Source: a virus. From it: DNA of 31,269 nucleotides. Below the pieces are notes generated by a model. It was not told the origin of the DNA and made no database searches. It saw nothing but the letters and a program-made list of their open reading frames with translations. Both the position numbers and the translations under genes were made by a program. The DNA is taken from the IMG/VR virus record IMGVR_UViG_3300042338_000470, positions 1 through 31,269 of that record; one strand, given 5' to 3'. This document shows positions 1-9,300 of this stretch, piece by piece; positions within the stretch are counted from its first letter, which is position 1, and each line of letters starts with the position of its first letter.

Positions 1-2
1 CG

Positions 3-3000
3 ATCATTGGAGGTGTTGCAAAAGCAACCATAAAGATGCTTGAATACCTTGGCGGTTACGCTCAAGAAATCGCCATCCTATTTGGATCGCTAATAGCCGG
101 AATCGGTATTGCCCTGCTTCCATTTACGGTGGGGGCCTCAGCAAAAATTGTTGCCGTGGGTGGGGCGCTGGTAACAGTCGGGCTTGCTGGGGAAGTGATT
201 GGTAAGAAACTTGCTAAATCTAGTGGTGATATCGATAAATGGGCTTCTGGAGTTGGTCAGTCAATAGCTAACGGATTGGGCTCGGTCGCTGGGTCTGTAA
301 ATAACAAAGTTAAAGAAGGCATGGACAATATAGATAAATCGTATGCCAAGAAAATTGGAAGAGGAATAAATAAAGCACTTGCTGATGGAACAGGAGACCC
401 TGATGGTATTAAGAAGGCAATAGATGAGTCCCTTAAGAAAAATGCCCCCGCCGCAACGGCTGGTGGAGAGGCGCTGGGGTCTGCAATAGCTAAGGGCATG
501 AAAAAGAAGTTGCTCGAAGTCAAAGAAGACTTTACTGGCAGATTCTTCTCCAGAGCTGATGCTGGTGTCGATAGATACATTGACACATTAAAGCGAGGTC
601 TTGATGATCAGAAAGATAAGGCACTAGAGGCTTTTGATGCGCAAATAGATGCAATTGGTCAGCTTGCTGACGCAGAAGAAAGATTGACGGCAAAAATAGA
701 GTACGAAGAAAAGAGAAGGGAGATGATCAGGACTAAGGCCCTAGATCGAGAAAATTATTTACGAGAAAGAAAAGTTGCTTCGTATGAAGGCAGAACGGAA
801 GATGTTCGATCACTCGACCTCTCATTCCAGAAAACAGAAAGGGATTCCAATAAAGAGCTTAAAGATTTTGATTTAGAAAGAGTTAAGACGCAGCAGTCTG
901 AGCAAAGAGAAAAGGCTATTGATGTAATCAATAAAGAAAAAGATTTGCTCGTTAAGCAGTATGAGCAAATGTTTAGAGACTTTGATAAGCAAATTGAAGA
1001 CATCAAGACAGTTGGCTTCTCCACAGAGGATGAGTTTAAAACATTGCTATCAAGACTTGGTGTTGCATCTCAAGGTTTCTCCGATGAAATAGCTTCAACA
1101 TTTGATACTGCAATGAATAGCCTGCCTATGTCTATAAATGAAGTGAGTGACAGGTCAATCGGTATGTTCTCGACTTCAATGGATAAGCTGGTGGATGAGG
1201 CTAAATCAAAATTTGGAGCAGCCAATGGCACTGCTAATGCTACATCAATACTTGGAGCCGCATACATGTTGGCAACAGGAATGCCTGATGCATTCAAGAC
1301 AGCATTTAATGATGGAATCATTGCCCAGTATGTAACTCCTTGGTCTAGCAAAGTTACTGCATCAATTGCTGGAATCATACCTAGAGATTTGTGGGTTGAG
1401 GCAGCCGGTTTCGCACTTGTTGAAATGGTCAATGAGTTGAAACGGAGACTTGTTGCCCTCAAGGGAACTTTATGGGCGGAATTTAAGGCAATCTTTGCCG
1501 CAATGCCTGAAGCTGATTTCCAAAGAGTATTTGGCGGAGCATTTGCAGATCTAGAGGATATTAAAGCAAAGATGACTGGGTTATTCGCTGAGATAGTAAG
1601 TATCGCAGCAGAGATCAACACAATCGAAATAAGCAGGGAGCAGGCGGACAGTGGAGGTGGAGGTGAAGGTGCGGCTAAAGGCTCTACTGACGGAATTGCA
1701 CCTGGAGAGTCGATGGGCAATAGGGATCCAAAATATGGAGAGCACCTAGTAAGAAGACCTCTCATCCCTAAGGTAGCTATTGAGGTTGGTGACGAAAAGA
1801 GTGGCGGTGGTTTCTTTAGCTCGATAGCGGATGGTGCAAAAAATCTTGCCGACATGCTTGGTCCTGTTAAAACAGCAATACTTGGAGCCGTTGGTGCAAT
1901 AGCAGGGTTCTTCTCTCTTAAAATTTTGTTTGGAATAATACAAGCTGCCTTTGCAAAGATAATTTCGTTCATTGCAGTTTTGGCTACGGCAAGTGCGGCA
2001 GTAGCGCTAACAGTGGGTGTGATCATAGGAGTGCTCATATATTTATACATTAAAGTGGAGGCCTTTAGGAATTTTGTAAACAATGTCTTTACAAAGGCAT
2101 GGGAAATTCTTGGCACTGTAGTCACGGGTGTGTTTGATGGAGTAATGCTGGCAATCAATGGAGTTTGGGATTCCATAAAGGCAATCGGTCAGAACATATT
2201 GGGCTTCATGAAAGAAATATGGGGTGCCATTGGCGGAATTGTTAAAGATACTTTCAACAAGATTGTTTCATTCTTTGTCGATGGTTACAATGCTCTTAAA
2301 GACAATTTTGCAAACCTAGCATCTAGCATTTGGAATTCCTTCAGCGGAGTAGCAGGTGCTGTGTTTGATGGGATTAAGGAAATACTGTCCCCCATAATGG
2401 AGCTTGTAGGAAAAATTGCTGCAGGAATCGGCATCGCTATTGGCATTATTGTTGGCGCTGTTATGGCTGTCGTGGGCGGAGTAGTCGTCGTAATTGTAAA
2501 CATCTTTAACGCAATCAAGGGTCCATTATTCTCAGTAATAGGTTTCGTCATGGATGTCATTGCGAAAATATACGATATCGTAGGCCCAGTTCTTGAGTTC
2601 GTAATTGGTATGGTTGCGAAAGTCATATCTGCTCCGTTTAAAATAATAAATGGAGTGATTGATTTGGTTATCAGCATGGTATCTGGGATATCGGGAGCGA
2701 TTATCCCAATTGGTTCAATAATTCTTAATGTCCTTTTAGCGCCGTTTAAATTGTTGATAGATGTATTCAAAAAAATTGCTGAAAATCCAATTGTCAGCTG
2801 GGTTGCTAGATTCGTCGCCATGCTTGCTCTTGTAGCTGCAGTTATTGCAACATGGGGTGTCAAGCTAGCTCTTGAAGCCGTTTGGGGCATGATTAAGAAA
2901 GTCGGGGACATACTGTCCAGTCTGGCAAAGATTGTAATTGATGTGGTTGGCACTGCGTTTAGTTTTGTTAAAGACTTGGTTCTTGGCGTGTGGGATGCAA

Positions 3001-4901
3001 TCTATAGTAAAGTTACAGGGTTTATCGATTGGTGGCATGAGAATATCGGATCCCTCTGGTTAATATTTGTTGCGGTATTCGCAATCTTGTACGAAGCGGC
3101 AAGATGGTTCTTTAGTTGGATGAAAGACACATTCGGTCCAATACTTGCAAAAGTATGGGATGGTTTCAAGGATGCTGTTGGTGTTGTGTGGGATCTTTTG
3201 AAGCAAGTTGGTTCTTGGATTGGATCGGCATTCAGTGCGGCTTGGGATGTGTTAAAGAAAGCAGCTTCATTGTTCTGGGACTATCTGGGCGGGGCTATTG
3301 GTTTTGCTTGGGGCATCATGAAGACAGTTGCTTCATGGATCGGCACAGCATTTGGAGCCGCTTGGGATTTCTTAAAGAAAGCAGCTTCACTGTACTGGGA
3401 TTACCTAAGTTTCATCATTCCGTTTGCATGGGGTGTTTTGAAAAAAGTTGCTGGCTGGATTCAGACCGCATTTGTTTTTGCATGGAATGTCCTTAAGACT
3501 GCCATTAGTTTTGTGTGGGATGTAATTAAGGAAGGCGTAAATGCTGTACTTCCAACGCTCACTATTTTAGCTAATTTTATCGGAACAGTACTAGGGGCGG
3601 CTTGGGATATTTTGAGGCAGGGTATTAGTTTTGTTTGGGATGCAATTACAGTTGGCTTTGATTTGGTATCCCCAACTCTTGGCTTCTTTGCTGACATTGT
3701 GGGCAATGTCCTTGGGGGCGCATGGGGATTTTTGAAAGAGGGTGTGAATTTTGTCTGGGATGCAATCACAGCGGGTTGGAGCTTTATATCCCCAACTCTC
3801 GGCTTCTTTGCTGACATTGTGGGCAATGTGCTTGGTGGTGCTTGGAATGTTCTAAAAGAAGGTATTGGCTTTGTTTGGGATGCAATCAAAACGGGCTGGA
3901 ACTTTGTGTCTCCAATACTCGGTTTCTTTGCTGATGCCATAGGAAAAGTTATTAGAGGTGCTATTGAGAAAGTTATAGATATCTGGAATGCCTTGAAGGG
4001 AGCGTTCCAAGCGGTTTGGGATTTTGTTCAGCCGATAATTCAAAAGTTTGGTGACTTTATAGGTAAGGCTATTAGGGGCTCTATTGAAAAAGTCGTAGAA
4101 ATTTGGAATGGACTGAAGACGGCGTTCCAGTCAGTTTGGGATTTCATTCAACCAATAATTTCAAAAATTGGTAATTTCATTAAAGATGTAATTGGCGGTG
4201 CAGTTGATTTCATCTCAGCAGCGATAAGTGCGATCCCAAGTGTGTTCAAAACTATTCTGAACAGCATAGCGGGGCTATTCAATAGAGTAGTCGATCTTCT
4301 CGGCAACTTCGCATTCCCCAAAACAATACTCGGAATCCCTGTTCCAATCATTGGCGGTAAAAAGGTTTCTGACTTTATTGAGCTACCTTATCTTCCAACA
4401 CTTTACAATGGCGGCAAGGTTGGTTCGTACATGAAGGGCGGTATGACATACATGAATGGAGGTATGACATATATGAAGGGCGGCATGATGTATGGTGCTG
4501 GCGGCATGACATACGGCCCAGCGCAACAGGCTGTTCCTGCGATCTTGCATGGCGGAGAATATGTAATTAATCATAAAGCGGTGCAAAGAATTGGAACCGA
4601 TGCTCTTGACCGCATGAACTCGCTTAGAATATCAAAGCCGAATTTGCCAACAATGCCAAGTGTTCCAAGTATAAATATGTCTAACATGAGAGCGAGCAAT
4701 GTGCCTGGAGCGTCCAGCACTGGCACTGGTTACTCCACTCAGAATGTAAATATTTATGTTGATAATTTCATAGGCGAGCCTGAGTGGTTTAAGGGTATGA
4801 TGAAAGAATACAATACAAAAGTATTGCCAAGAAATCAAAAAGCGGCGGGGTTGGAAAATAGAGTAATCAATACCTATAACGGCATTAACAGGGGGATGTA
4901 G
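3..4901 (+). CDS. Tape measure protein, 5' end missing
   Basis: Tape measure protein, which sets tail length and sits inside the tail tube before DNA delivery. At least 1632 codons are visible. The reading frame is open from base 3 to the left edge, so the ATG at 36 is probably an internal Met and the true start lies outside the window. Counting from that Met, residues about 180-335 are charged and coiled-coil-like. Residues 600-850 contain several long hydrophobic segments, as expected of a protein that may enter the membrane. Residues 1049-1389 are Trp-rich 40-residue repeats. The C-terminus has GGMTY-type repeats and then the VPAILHGGEYVI motif common near the end of tape measure proteins. 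I see no lysozyme or peptidase domain. At about 1.5 angstrom per residue the tail would be roughly 245 nm or longer (inference). Confidence 0.93.
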   Translation: MIGGVAKATIKMLEYLGGYAQEIAILFGSLIAGIGIALLPFTVGASAKIVAVGGALVTVGLAGEVIGKKLAKSSGDIDKWASGVGQSIANGLGSVAGSVNNKVKEGMDNIDKSYAKKIGRGINKALADGTGDPDGIKKAIDESLKKNAPAATAGGEALGSAIAKGMKKKLLEVKEDFTGRFFSRADAGVDRYIDTLKRGLDDQKDKALEAFDAQIDAIGQLADAEERLTAKIEYEEKRREMIRTKALDRENYLRERKVASYEGRTEDVRSLDLSFQKTERDSNKELKDFDLERVKTQQSEQREKAIDVINKEKDLLVKQYEQMFRDFDKQIEDIKTVGFSTEDEFKTLLSRLGVASQGFSDEIASTFDTAMNSLPMSINEVSDRSIGMFSTSMDKLVDEAKSKFGAANGTANATSILGAAYMLATGMPDAFKTAFNDGIIAQYVTPWSSKVTASIAGIIPRDLWVEAAGFALVEMVNELKRRLVALKGTLWAEFKAIFAAMPEADFQRVFGGAFADLEDIKAKMTGLFAEIVSIAAEINTIEISREQADSGGGGEGAAKGSTDGIAPGESMGNRDPKYGEHLVRRPLIPKVAIEVGDEKSGGGFFSSIADGAKNLADMLGPVKTAILGAVGAIAGFFSLKILFGIIQAAFAKIISFIAVLATASAAVALTVGVIIGVLIYLYIKVEAFRNFVNNVFTKAWEILGTVVTGVFDGVMLAINGVWDSIKAIGQNILGFMKEIWGAIGGIVKDTFNKIVSFFVDGYNALKDNFANLASSIWNSFSGVAGAVFDGIKEILSPIMELVGKIAAGIGIAIGIIVGAVMAVVGGVVVVIVNIFNAIKGPLFSVIGFVMDVIAKIYDIVGPVLEFVIGMVAKVISAPFKIINGVIDLVISMVSGISGAIIPIGSIILNVLLAPFKLLIDVFKKIAENPIVSWVARFVAMLALVAAVIATWGVKLALEAVWGMIKKVGDILSSLAKIVIDVVGTAFSFVKDLVLGVWDAIYSKVTGFIDWWHENIGSLWLIFVAVFAILYEAARWFFSWMKDTFGPILAKVWDGFKDAVGVVWDLLKQVGSWIGSAFSAAWDVLKKAASLFWDYLGGAIGFAWGIMKTVASWIGTAFGAAWDFLKKAASLYWDYLSFIIPFAWGVLKKVAGWIQTAFVFAWNVLKTAISFVWDVIKEGVNAVLPTLTILANFIGTVLGAAWDILRQGISFVWDAITVGFDLVSPTLGFFADIVGNVLGGAWGFLKEGVNFVWDAITAGWSFISPTLGFFADIVGNVLGGAWNVLKEGIGFVWDAIKTGWNFVSPILGFFADAIGKVIRGAIEKVIDIWNALKGAFQAVWDFVQPIIQKFGDFIGKAIRGSIEKVVEIWNGLKTAFQSVWDFIQPIISKIGNFIKDVIGGAVDFISAAISAIPSVFKTILNSIAGLFNRVVDLLGNFAFPKTILGIPVPIIGGKKVSDFIELPYLPTLYNGGKVGSYMKGGMTYMNGGMTYMKGGMMYGAGGMTYGPAQQAVPAILHGGEYVINHKAVQRIGTDALDRMNSLRISKPNLPTMPSVPSINMSNMRASNVPGASSTGTGYSTQNVNIYVDNFIGEPEWFKGMMKEYNTKVLPRNQKAAGLENRVINTYNGINRGM
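3181..4200 (+). repeat. 120-base tandem repeats in tape measure gene
   Basis: About 8.5 in-frame copies of a 120-base (40-residue) unit follow each other with no visible indel. Blocks beginning at 3181, 3301, 3421, 3541, 3661, 3781, 3901, 4021 and 4141 align position for position. Each contains Trp-centred segments such as AWD(V/I)LK and FVWDAI, spaced evenly. The blocks at 3661 and 3781 are nearly identical over their first 55 bases, which suggests recent duplication. The blocks at 3961 and 4081 also pair closely. The copies encode amphipathic helical repeats that probably pack regularly along the tail tube. Confidence 0.9.
4431..4518 (+). repeat. 24-base GGMTY repeats in tape measure C-terminus
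   Basis: Four short copies encode YMKGGMTY, YMNGGMTY, YMKGGMMY and a GAGGMTYG variant, each eight residues (24 bases). They lie just before the conserved LHGGEYVI stretch. Gly/Met-rich repeats at this position occur in other phage tape measure proteins. They are probably a flexible linker. Confidence 0.8.
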
Positions 4902-5296
4902 TGAATACTAACTCTTTATTGACCATCAATGGAACTGCGGTGACTGAGCATGGTAGGAAAATTTCACTTACTGAAGAGATTTCTGCTAATGATATTGAGC
5001 TCGCATCCGGGCTTAGGCGGCGGTTCTACAGTACAAATAAAAAACAGTTTTCTGTAACTTGGTCCTACCTACCTGATCTGCAATCAAAAACTTTAGATGC
5101 AAAACCGGGTCGTAATTTTCTACTGGCACTGGCGAACACTTCTGCCGTAGCGCTAGTTAGCATCGCCCTTGAGCCCGGTGAATCTCCCGTTGAGTATTCA
5201 TGTTATCTTGATTCTTATAGTGAATCATTACTTAGAAAAGACTTGTCAACTAAATGTTCATATTATGACGTTTCTTTGACATTGACGGAGCAATAA
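4901..5296 (+). CDS. Small tail protein (paralogue of next gene's C-terminus)
   Basis: A 131-residue protein starting with GTG at 4901. The start overlaps the last base of the tape measure stop and follows an AGGGGG ribosome site. I recognise no named family. Its body aligns by eye with the last ~135 residues of the next gene: a FSVTWSYLP segment against FNLSWSWLP, then T-D---R-F, then YSESLLRKDL against YSETLVRRDL, then an acidic YxDVSL end. Its position directly after the tape measure gene is where distal-tail or baseplate hub proteins are encoded, so a minor tail or distal tail role is likely. This is inferred from position and pairing, not from a family hit. Confidence 0.75.
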   Translation: MNTNSLLTINGTAVTEHGRKISLTEEISANDIELASGLRRRFYSTNKKQFSVTWSYLPDLQSKTLDAKPGRNFLLALANTSAVALVSIALEPGESPVEYSCYLDSYSESLLRKDLSTKCSYYDVSLTLTEQ

Positions 5297-5299
5297 GAG

Positions 5300-6358
5300 A
5301 TGTCAGATAGTTTCTACTCTTTTAGTGAACCGTTTAACAGTGGTATAGATTTCTATAAAGCTGACGCTGCTGATGTTACAATTGATATTACTGTTAGTTC
5401 ATCATTAGCAGCAGAAGTAAAAAAAATATCTCTTGCAAACACTGCAATCAATTCAAATTTAAACCTTACATCTAATTTGAGCAAGATAGCTTATGCTTCC
5501 GCTAATCTAGCAGTAGATGGCGCAACAGTAGTTGTCGCAACAGAAAGGCAGGATGGTTCCGTTGTAATAACGGCAGAAGTCTTTGTTGCAACTAATATTA
5601 CAAAAATAGCATTCGCCAATGCGTCTCTATCGATTGAGTCAAACGCCGCGTCCAGTGCTACTAAGCTATCAGCGGCTTCTTGCTCGCTAAGTTCTGAATC
5701 AAACTTAACATCTGTTGCAAAAAAGATTGCCAAAGCTCTGTCGCAAATAGCCCCCAACTCCACAATGACGGTTGGAGTGAAAAGGATTGCTACTGCTCTT
5801 GTAAGTCTTACTGGACAAATTAATCTATCAATTGCTGGAAAAATTACTCTTGCAACAATAAGAATAAATATTTTAAATAACGCAAATATTAGTGTGAAGT
5901 CAATTAAGTTTGCTATTGATGGGATTATGGACCTGTCGGCTATTCAGTCGTATATGTTAATTGATGACAAACCAATCACAAGCCATAACAGAAAGTTCGA
6001 CTCCAGCTTGGAGCCCATATTTGTTCAAAATAAAAATTGGAACAACAGGAAGACTAGGTATTATAAATCTACATCTAGATCGGGCAGGCGAGTCTTTAAT
6101 CTGTCATGGTCATGGCTTCCCGGTTCCCAGGACCACACTGTCGATGGCAATAGGGCGAGGGATTTTATAAGCAGTATCGCTTCGGATCCAAGTCATCATA
6201 CTTTTAAAATAATTGATCTAGACGAGACAGGAATCACCCCTCCCACCGAGACGAGCTATAATGTATTAGTTAAAGACTACAGCGAGACGCTTGTTCGAAG
6301 GGATTTAGATAATGGTGTATACTGGTGGGATTGCTCAATAAGCATGGAGGAAGTGTAG
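5300..6358 (+). CDS. Tail protein with 20-residue repeats and paralogous C-terminal domain
   Basis: A 352-residue protein with GGAG upstream of the ATG at 5300. Residues 40-199 are eight degenerate 20-residue repeats of the form xKkIaxAxxxLxxxSxLxxx. The last ~135 residues repeat the domain that makes up the whole of the preceding 131-residue gene: FNLSWSWLPG, then a VDG-N-AR-F segment, then DYSETLVRRDL. The layout suggests a repeat-built spacer or fibre attached to a tail-tip docking domain. It lies between a tape measure gene and a large tail protein, so it is almost certainly a virion component. The exact role is unknown. Confidence 0.75.
   Translation: MSDSFYSFSEPFNSGIDFYKADAADVTIDITVSSSLAAEVKKISLANTAINSNLNLTSNLSKIAYASANLAVDGATVVVATERQDGSVVITAEVFVATNITKIAFANASLSIESNAASSATKLSAASCSLSSESNLTSVAKKIAKALSQIAPNSTMTVGVKRIATALVSLTGQINLSIAGKITLATIRINILNNANISVKSIKFAIDGIMDLSAIQSYMLIDDKPITSHNRKFDSSLEPIFVQNKNWNNRKTRYYKSTSRSGRRVFNLSWSWLPGSQDHTVDGNRARDFISSIASDPSHHTFKIIDLDETGITPPTETSYNVLVKDYSETLVRRDLDNGVYWWDCSISMEEV
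5417..5896 (+). repeat. 60-base (20-residue) repeats in tail protein
   Basis: Eight consecutive 20-residue units start at residue 40 of the tail protein. Clear copies begin VKKISLANTAIN, LSKIAYASANLA, ITKIAFANASLS, ATKLSAASCSLS, AKKIAKALSQIA and VKRIATALVSLT. One unit, after the second, is strongly diverged but keeps the length, and the last copy drifts out of register. The pattern is conserved at protein level (K-I/L-A-x-A, then L, then S/N-rich) more than at DNA level. Confidence 0.8.
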
Positions 6359-9300
6359 ATGCTTGAATACGGCCTGTATGGCAAGGAAATATCAAGCTCT
6401 TTCAATAGCGCCTACACATCGATATCGCAAAAAGTAAAACCACTGATCATAGTGGATTGGCTAGATAGTCGTCATGTCGATAAGTTTGGAAACACTGAGA
6501 TTGCCTCAACAACATCTACATTATCCCAGCCGACCAGTGCCTTTGTGCAGTCAAGCGCATCGGGTATGCTCGCCAATGGCAGGTCTTTGTCAGAAAGAGA
6601 AATACAATTCAATAGATCACGCCATGCTAATTTTTATTTTACTCCAAATGAATCAATTAATGGCATAGAACGACAGTCATTTACTTGGGCTGTGTGCGAT
6701 GCTAAAGATGTAAATGGTAAAGTGATTACAGCAAATGGTCAATGGCATTGCCTTCCTTCTACGAAGGATGAAAATTATGAATTCGGCTATCAATCTTCGT
6801 CAAAAAGCACAAGCAATTTACATGCTACCCTGAACGGCTATGAGTTTTCCTCCCCGGTTGTAATGACATATGCATTTACAGAAAGAAAAGTTAATGTTAT
6901 TAATGTAATAACATCTGAGTACAATGGTCAAATTAAATCTTATAATGTAAAAGCATACAATCAAACTGTTAATTTAGTTTACAATGAAGATGCTGAAATA
7001 CCAGAAGATTCTTATTTTTTAGAGCACAATTTAATTGGTGTATCTAGTAATAATATTAATAAAATAGTTGTTACTGTATACACAACAAAGAATCCTTTGG
7101 ATCATGCAAGGGTTAATGAAGTGTGCCCGATTTACAGAGAGGATATGACTGATTATGTCATTAACTTTGATGTCTCAAAAGTAAGAGATGTCCATGAAAC
7201 CAGTCTGCCAATAGGCGGAAGCGGCAGCTCGACATCTTCAATAACTTTTGATAACGGCGGCAAAGATTTTAATTTGTTTAGTTCATCATCAACATACGGC
7301 AAGTACATGAAGAAAGACATTCGTGTAAAAGTCTCCGCTGGGTGGGGTATCGGTAGTGCAAATCAAGAGTCGGCCTCTGCCGTACTATCTGCAAATGTCA
7401 CTTCAACAAGTAATGTTTGGACAGTTAACAGCGTCAACGATTTCCCAGCGGGCGGGGTTGGTGATGACTATGTTTTAACTATCAATAGTAGTAATATTTA
7501 TAAAGAAAGAGTCTTGGCTCGAAAAGGTACTGGTAATTCATTTGATATTATCGAAAGGGGAATCGGAGGAACAGTTGCGAGAAGCCATGCTGCTGGGTCC
7601 GCAATATTTTTTGATGCGTTTGAATACGCACCGTATGGAATATTTTATGTTGATGAATGGCAGGGTTCATCATCAAGCATGACAGTAAGTGCCAATTTAA
7701 CTGATCGAAGCAAGTTTGGTCAAGAAAAAATGATTACAAAAGGCTTTCTACTTCAAGAGGTGACGGTAGCGGAAGCAGTTGAGCATTTGACGCTGATGAC
7801 TAATTATCCAAAATCAGATATTGAATATCTTCTGAATCCAGCGAAAACTTATGCCAAAAGCAATTGCATTCTTCATTTGGGCTTTGATGAAAAAGATGTG
7901 GACAGGGCGAGCGCTCAAAGGATTGTTTCAAGTTCCTTAAGGGCTAGAATAGTAGAAATACCATCTACTGATTTAAATTCGGTGCGAGATATTAAGCTGG
8001 ATGCAAATGATAGGAACCGTTCTTCTTATGAGAAGGCTCTTGATATAAATGGTTTTATCGCCCCCTCATTAACCACGACATCGAAAGAGATATCATCAAA
8101 TAATGTTGTCGCTCTAAACTTTGTTTCGGGTAATTTTACGTCAAAAAATAATGATGTAATTGATAGCTATTTCAATGGCGTTTTTGATGGTTACTACATA
8201 CCAGCAGAATCTGGTTTAAGAAACATAGTCATATCAATTAATAAAGGCGGAGTTCGTGTTTATCTGAATAAGATTAAAATTATTGATGAATGGTATGTGA
8301 TAGATACTGGCACTAATACGCCAGAAGTCCTCTATTCTGATTCATACGATATGGTTGCTGGAAAACCCTATGAATTAAGGATTGAATTTTTTACTGAGCA
8401 GCACATTGAAAATGAGCCATTTAAGATATCATTGCTAACTGAGCATGATTCAACTCTATATTATATTGACTCTAGCGAGTGCTACACAATGGTTGCTGGC
8501 GATAGAATCGGGGTGAAGAATGAGAGCTCTTATTTAACATTTGCATCAAACACATGGACCCCAACAGCCAATGTGGATTATGTAAATAGGTCCTCAAGGA
8601 CAAATGATGCCGTATACATAGGCCCAGTTAAAATCTCTGAGCCATCCGGGGTTGTCTCGGATCAAGAAAGCAAAAGTATTTTACTTGAATCTAATTCATA
8701 CTTAAGAGTTCCTTATCATATATCTTATGATGTAACCAACTCATCAAGCGCCTCGCATACTGGCGCTTTCTCGATTGAGCTGTATGCGAAATTTCACACT
8801 CCAAGCGTGAGCGTGATTGCGGATCCAATTACCGTCACAAATAGTGGTGCATCCAGCTATTTAGTGAACGGAGTCCCTAATGCAACAATCGCTATGGTTC
8901 GCGGGGGGCTTTACACATTTCAAGTTAACGCAACTGGTCATCCATTTTGGATTCAAACATCACCTGGCGCCCACAATCCAGCAAATGTTGTAACTTCTGG
9001 AATTGTAAACAACGGAGCTGCTGTTGGGACCATCACATTTCAAGTTCCTGCTGATGCCCCAAGCACTCTGTATTATGTTTGCCAAAACCATTCCGTAATG
9101 GCTGGAACAATAACTGTCACGGGAACGACCAGCCCACATGGATCATTCATGGGCGACGGGGAGTATGTTAGCAACTGGAATAACTCAAACTCATCTAGCG
9201 GCTTCGAGTTTTTTAACAATTCTTCAGAAAACGGTTTCAAAATAAAAGTTCTTGCTGCAAATTCTGCTGTTTTAACTAAAACAGTATCATCCGCATCCCC

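Noticed and set aside
1070-2176. Antisense open frame of 368 codons
   Set aside because: Shadow of the Ala/Ile-rich tape measure gene; composition is low complexity and no ribosome site or neighbouring reverse gene supports it.
3181-4200. Tandem repeats as a possible CRISPR or satellite
   Set aside because: The unit is 120 bases, a multiple of three, without separate spacers, and is translated in the tape measure frame.
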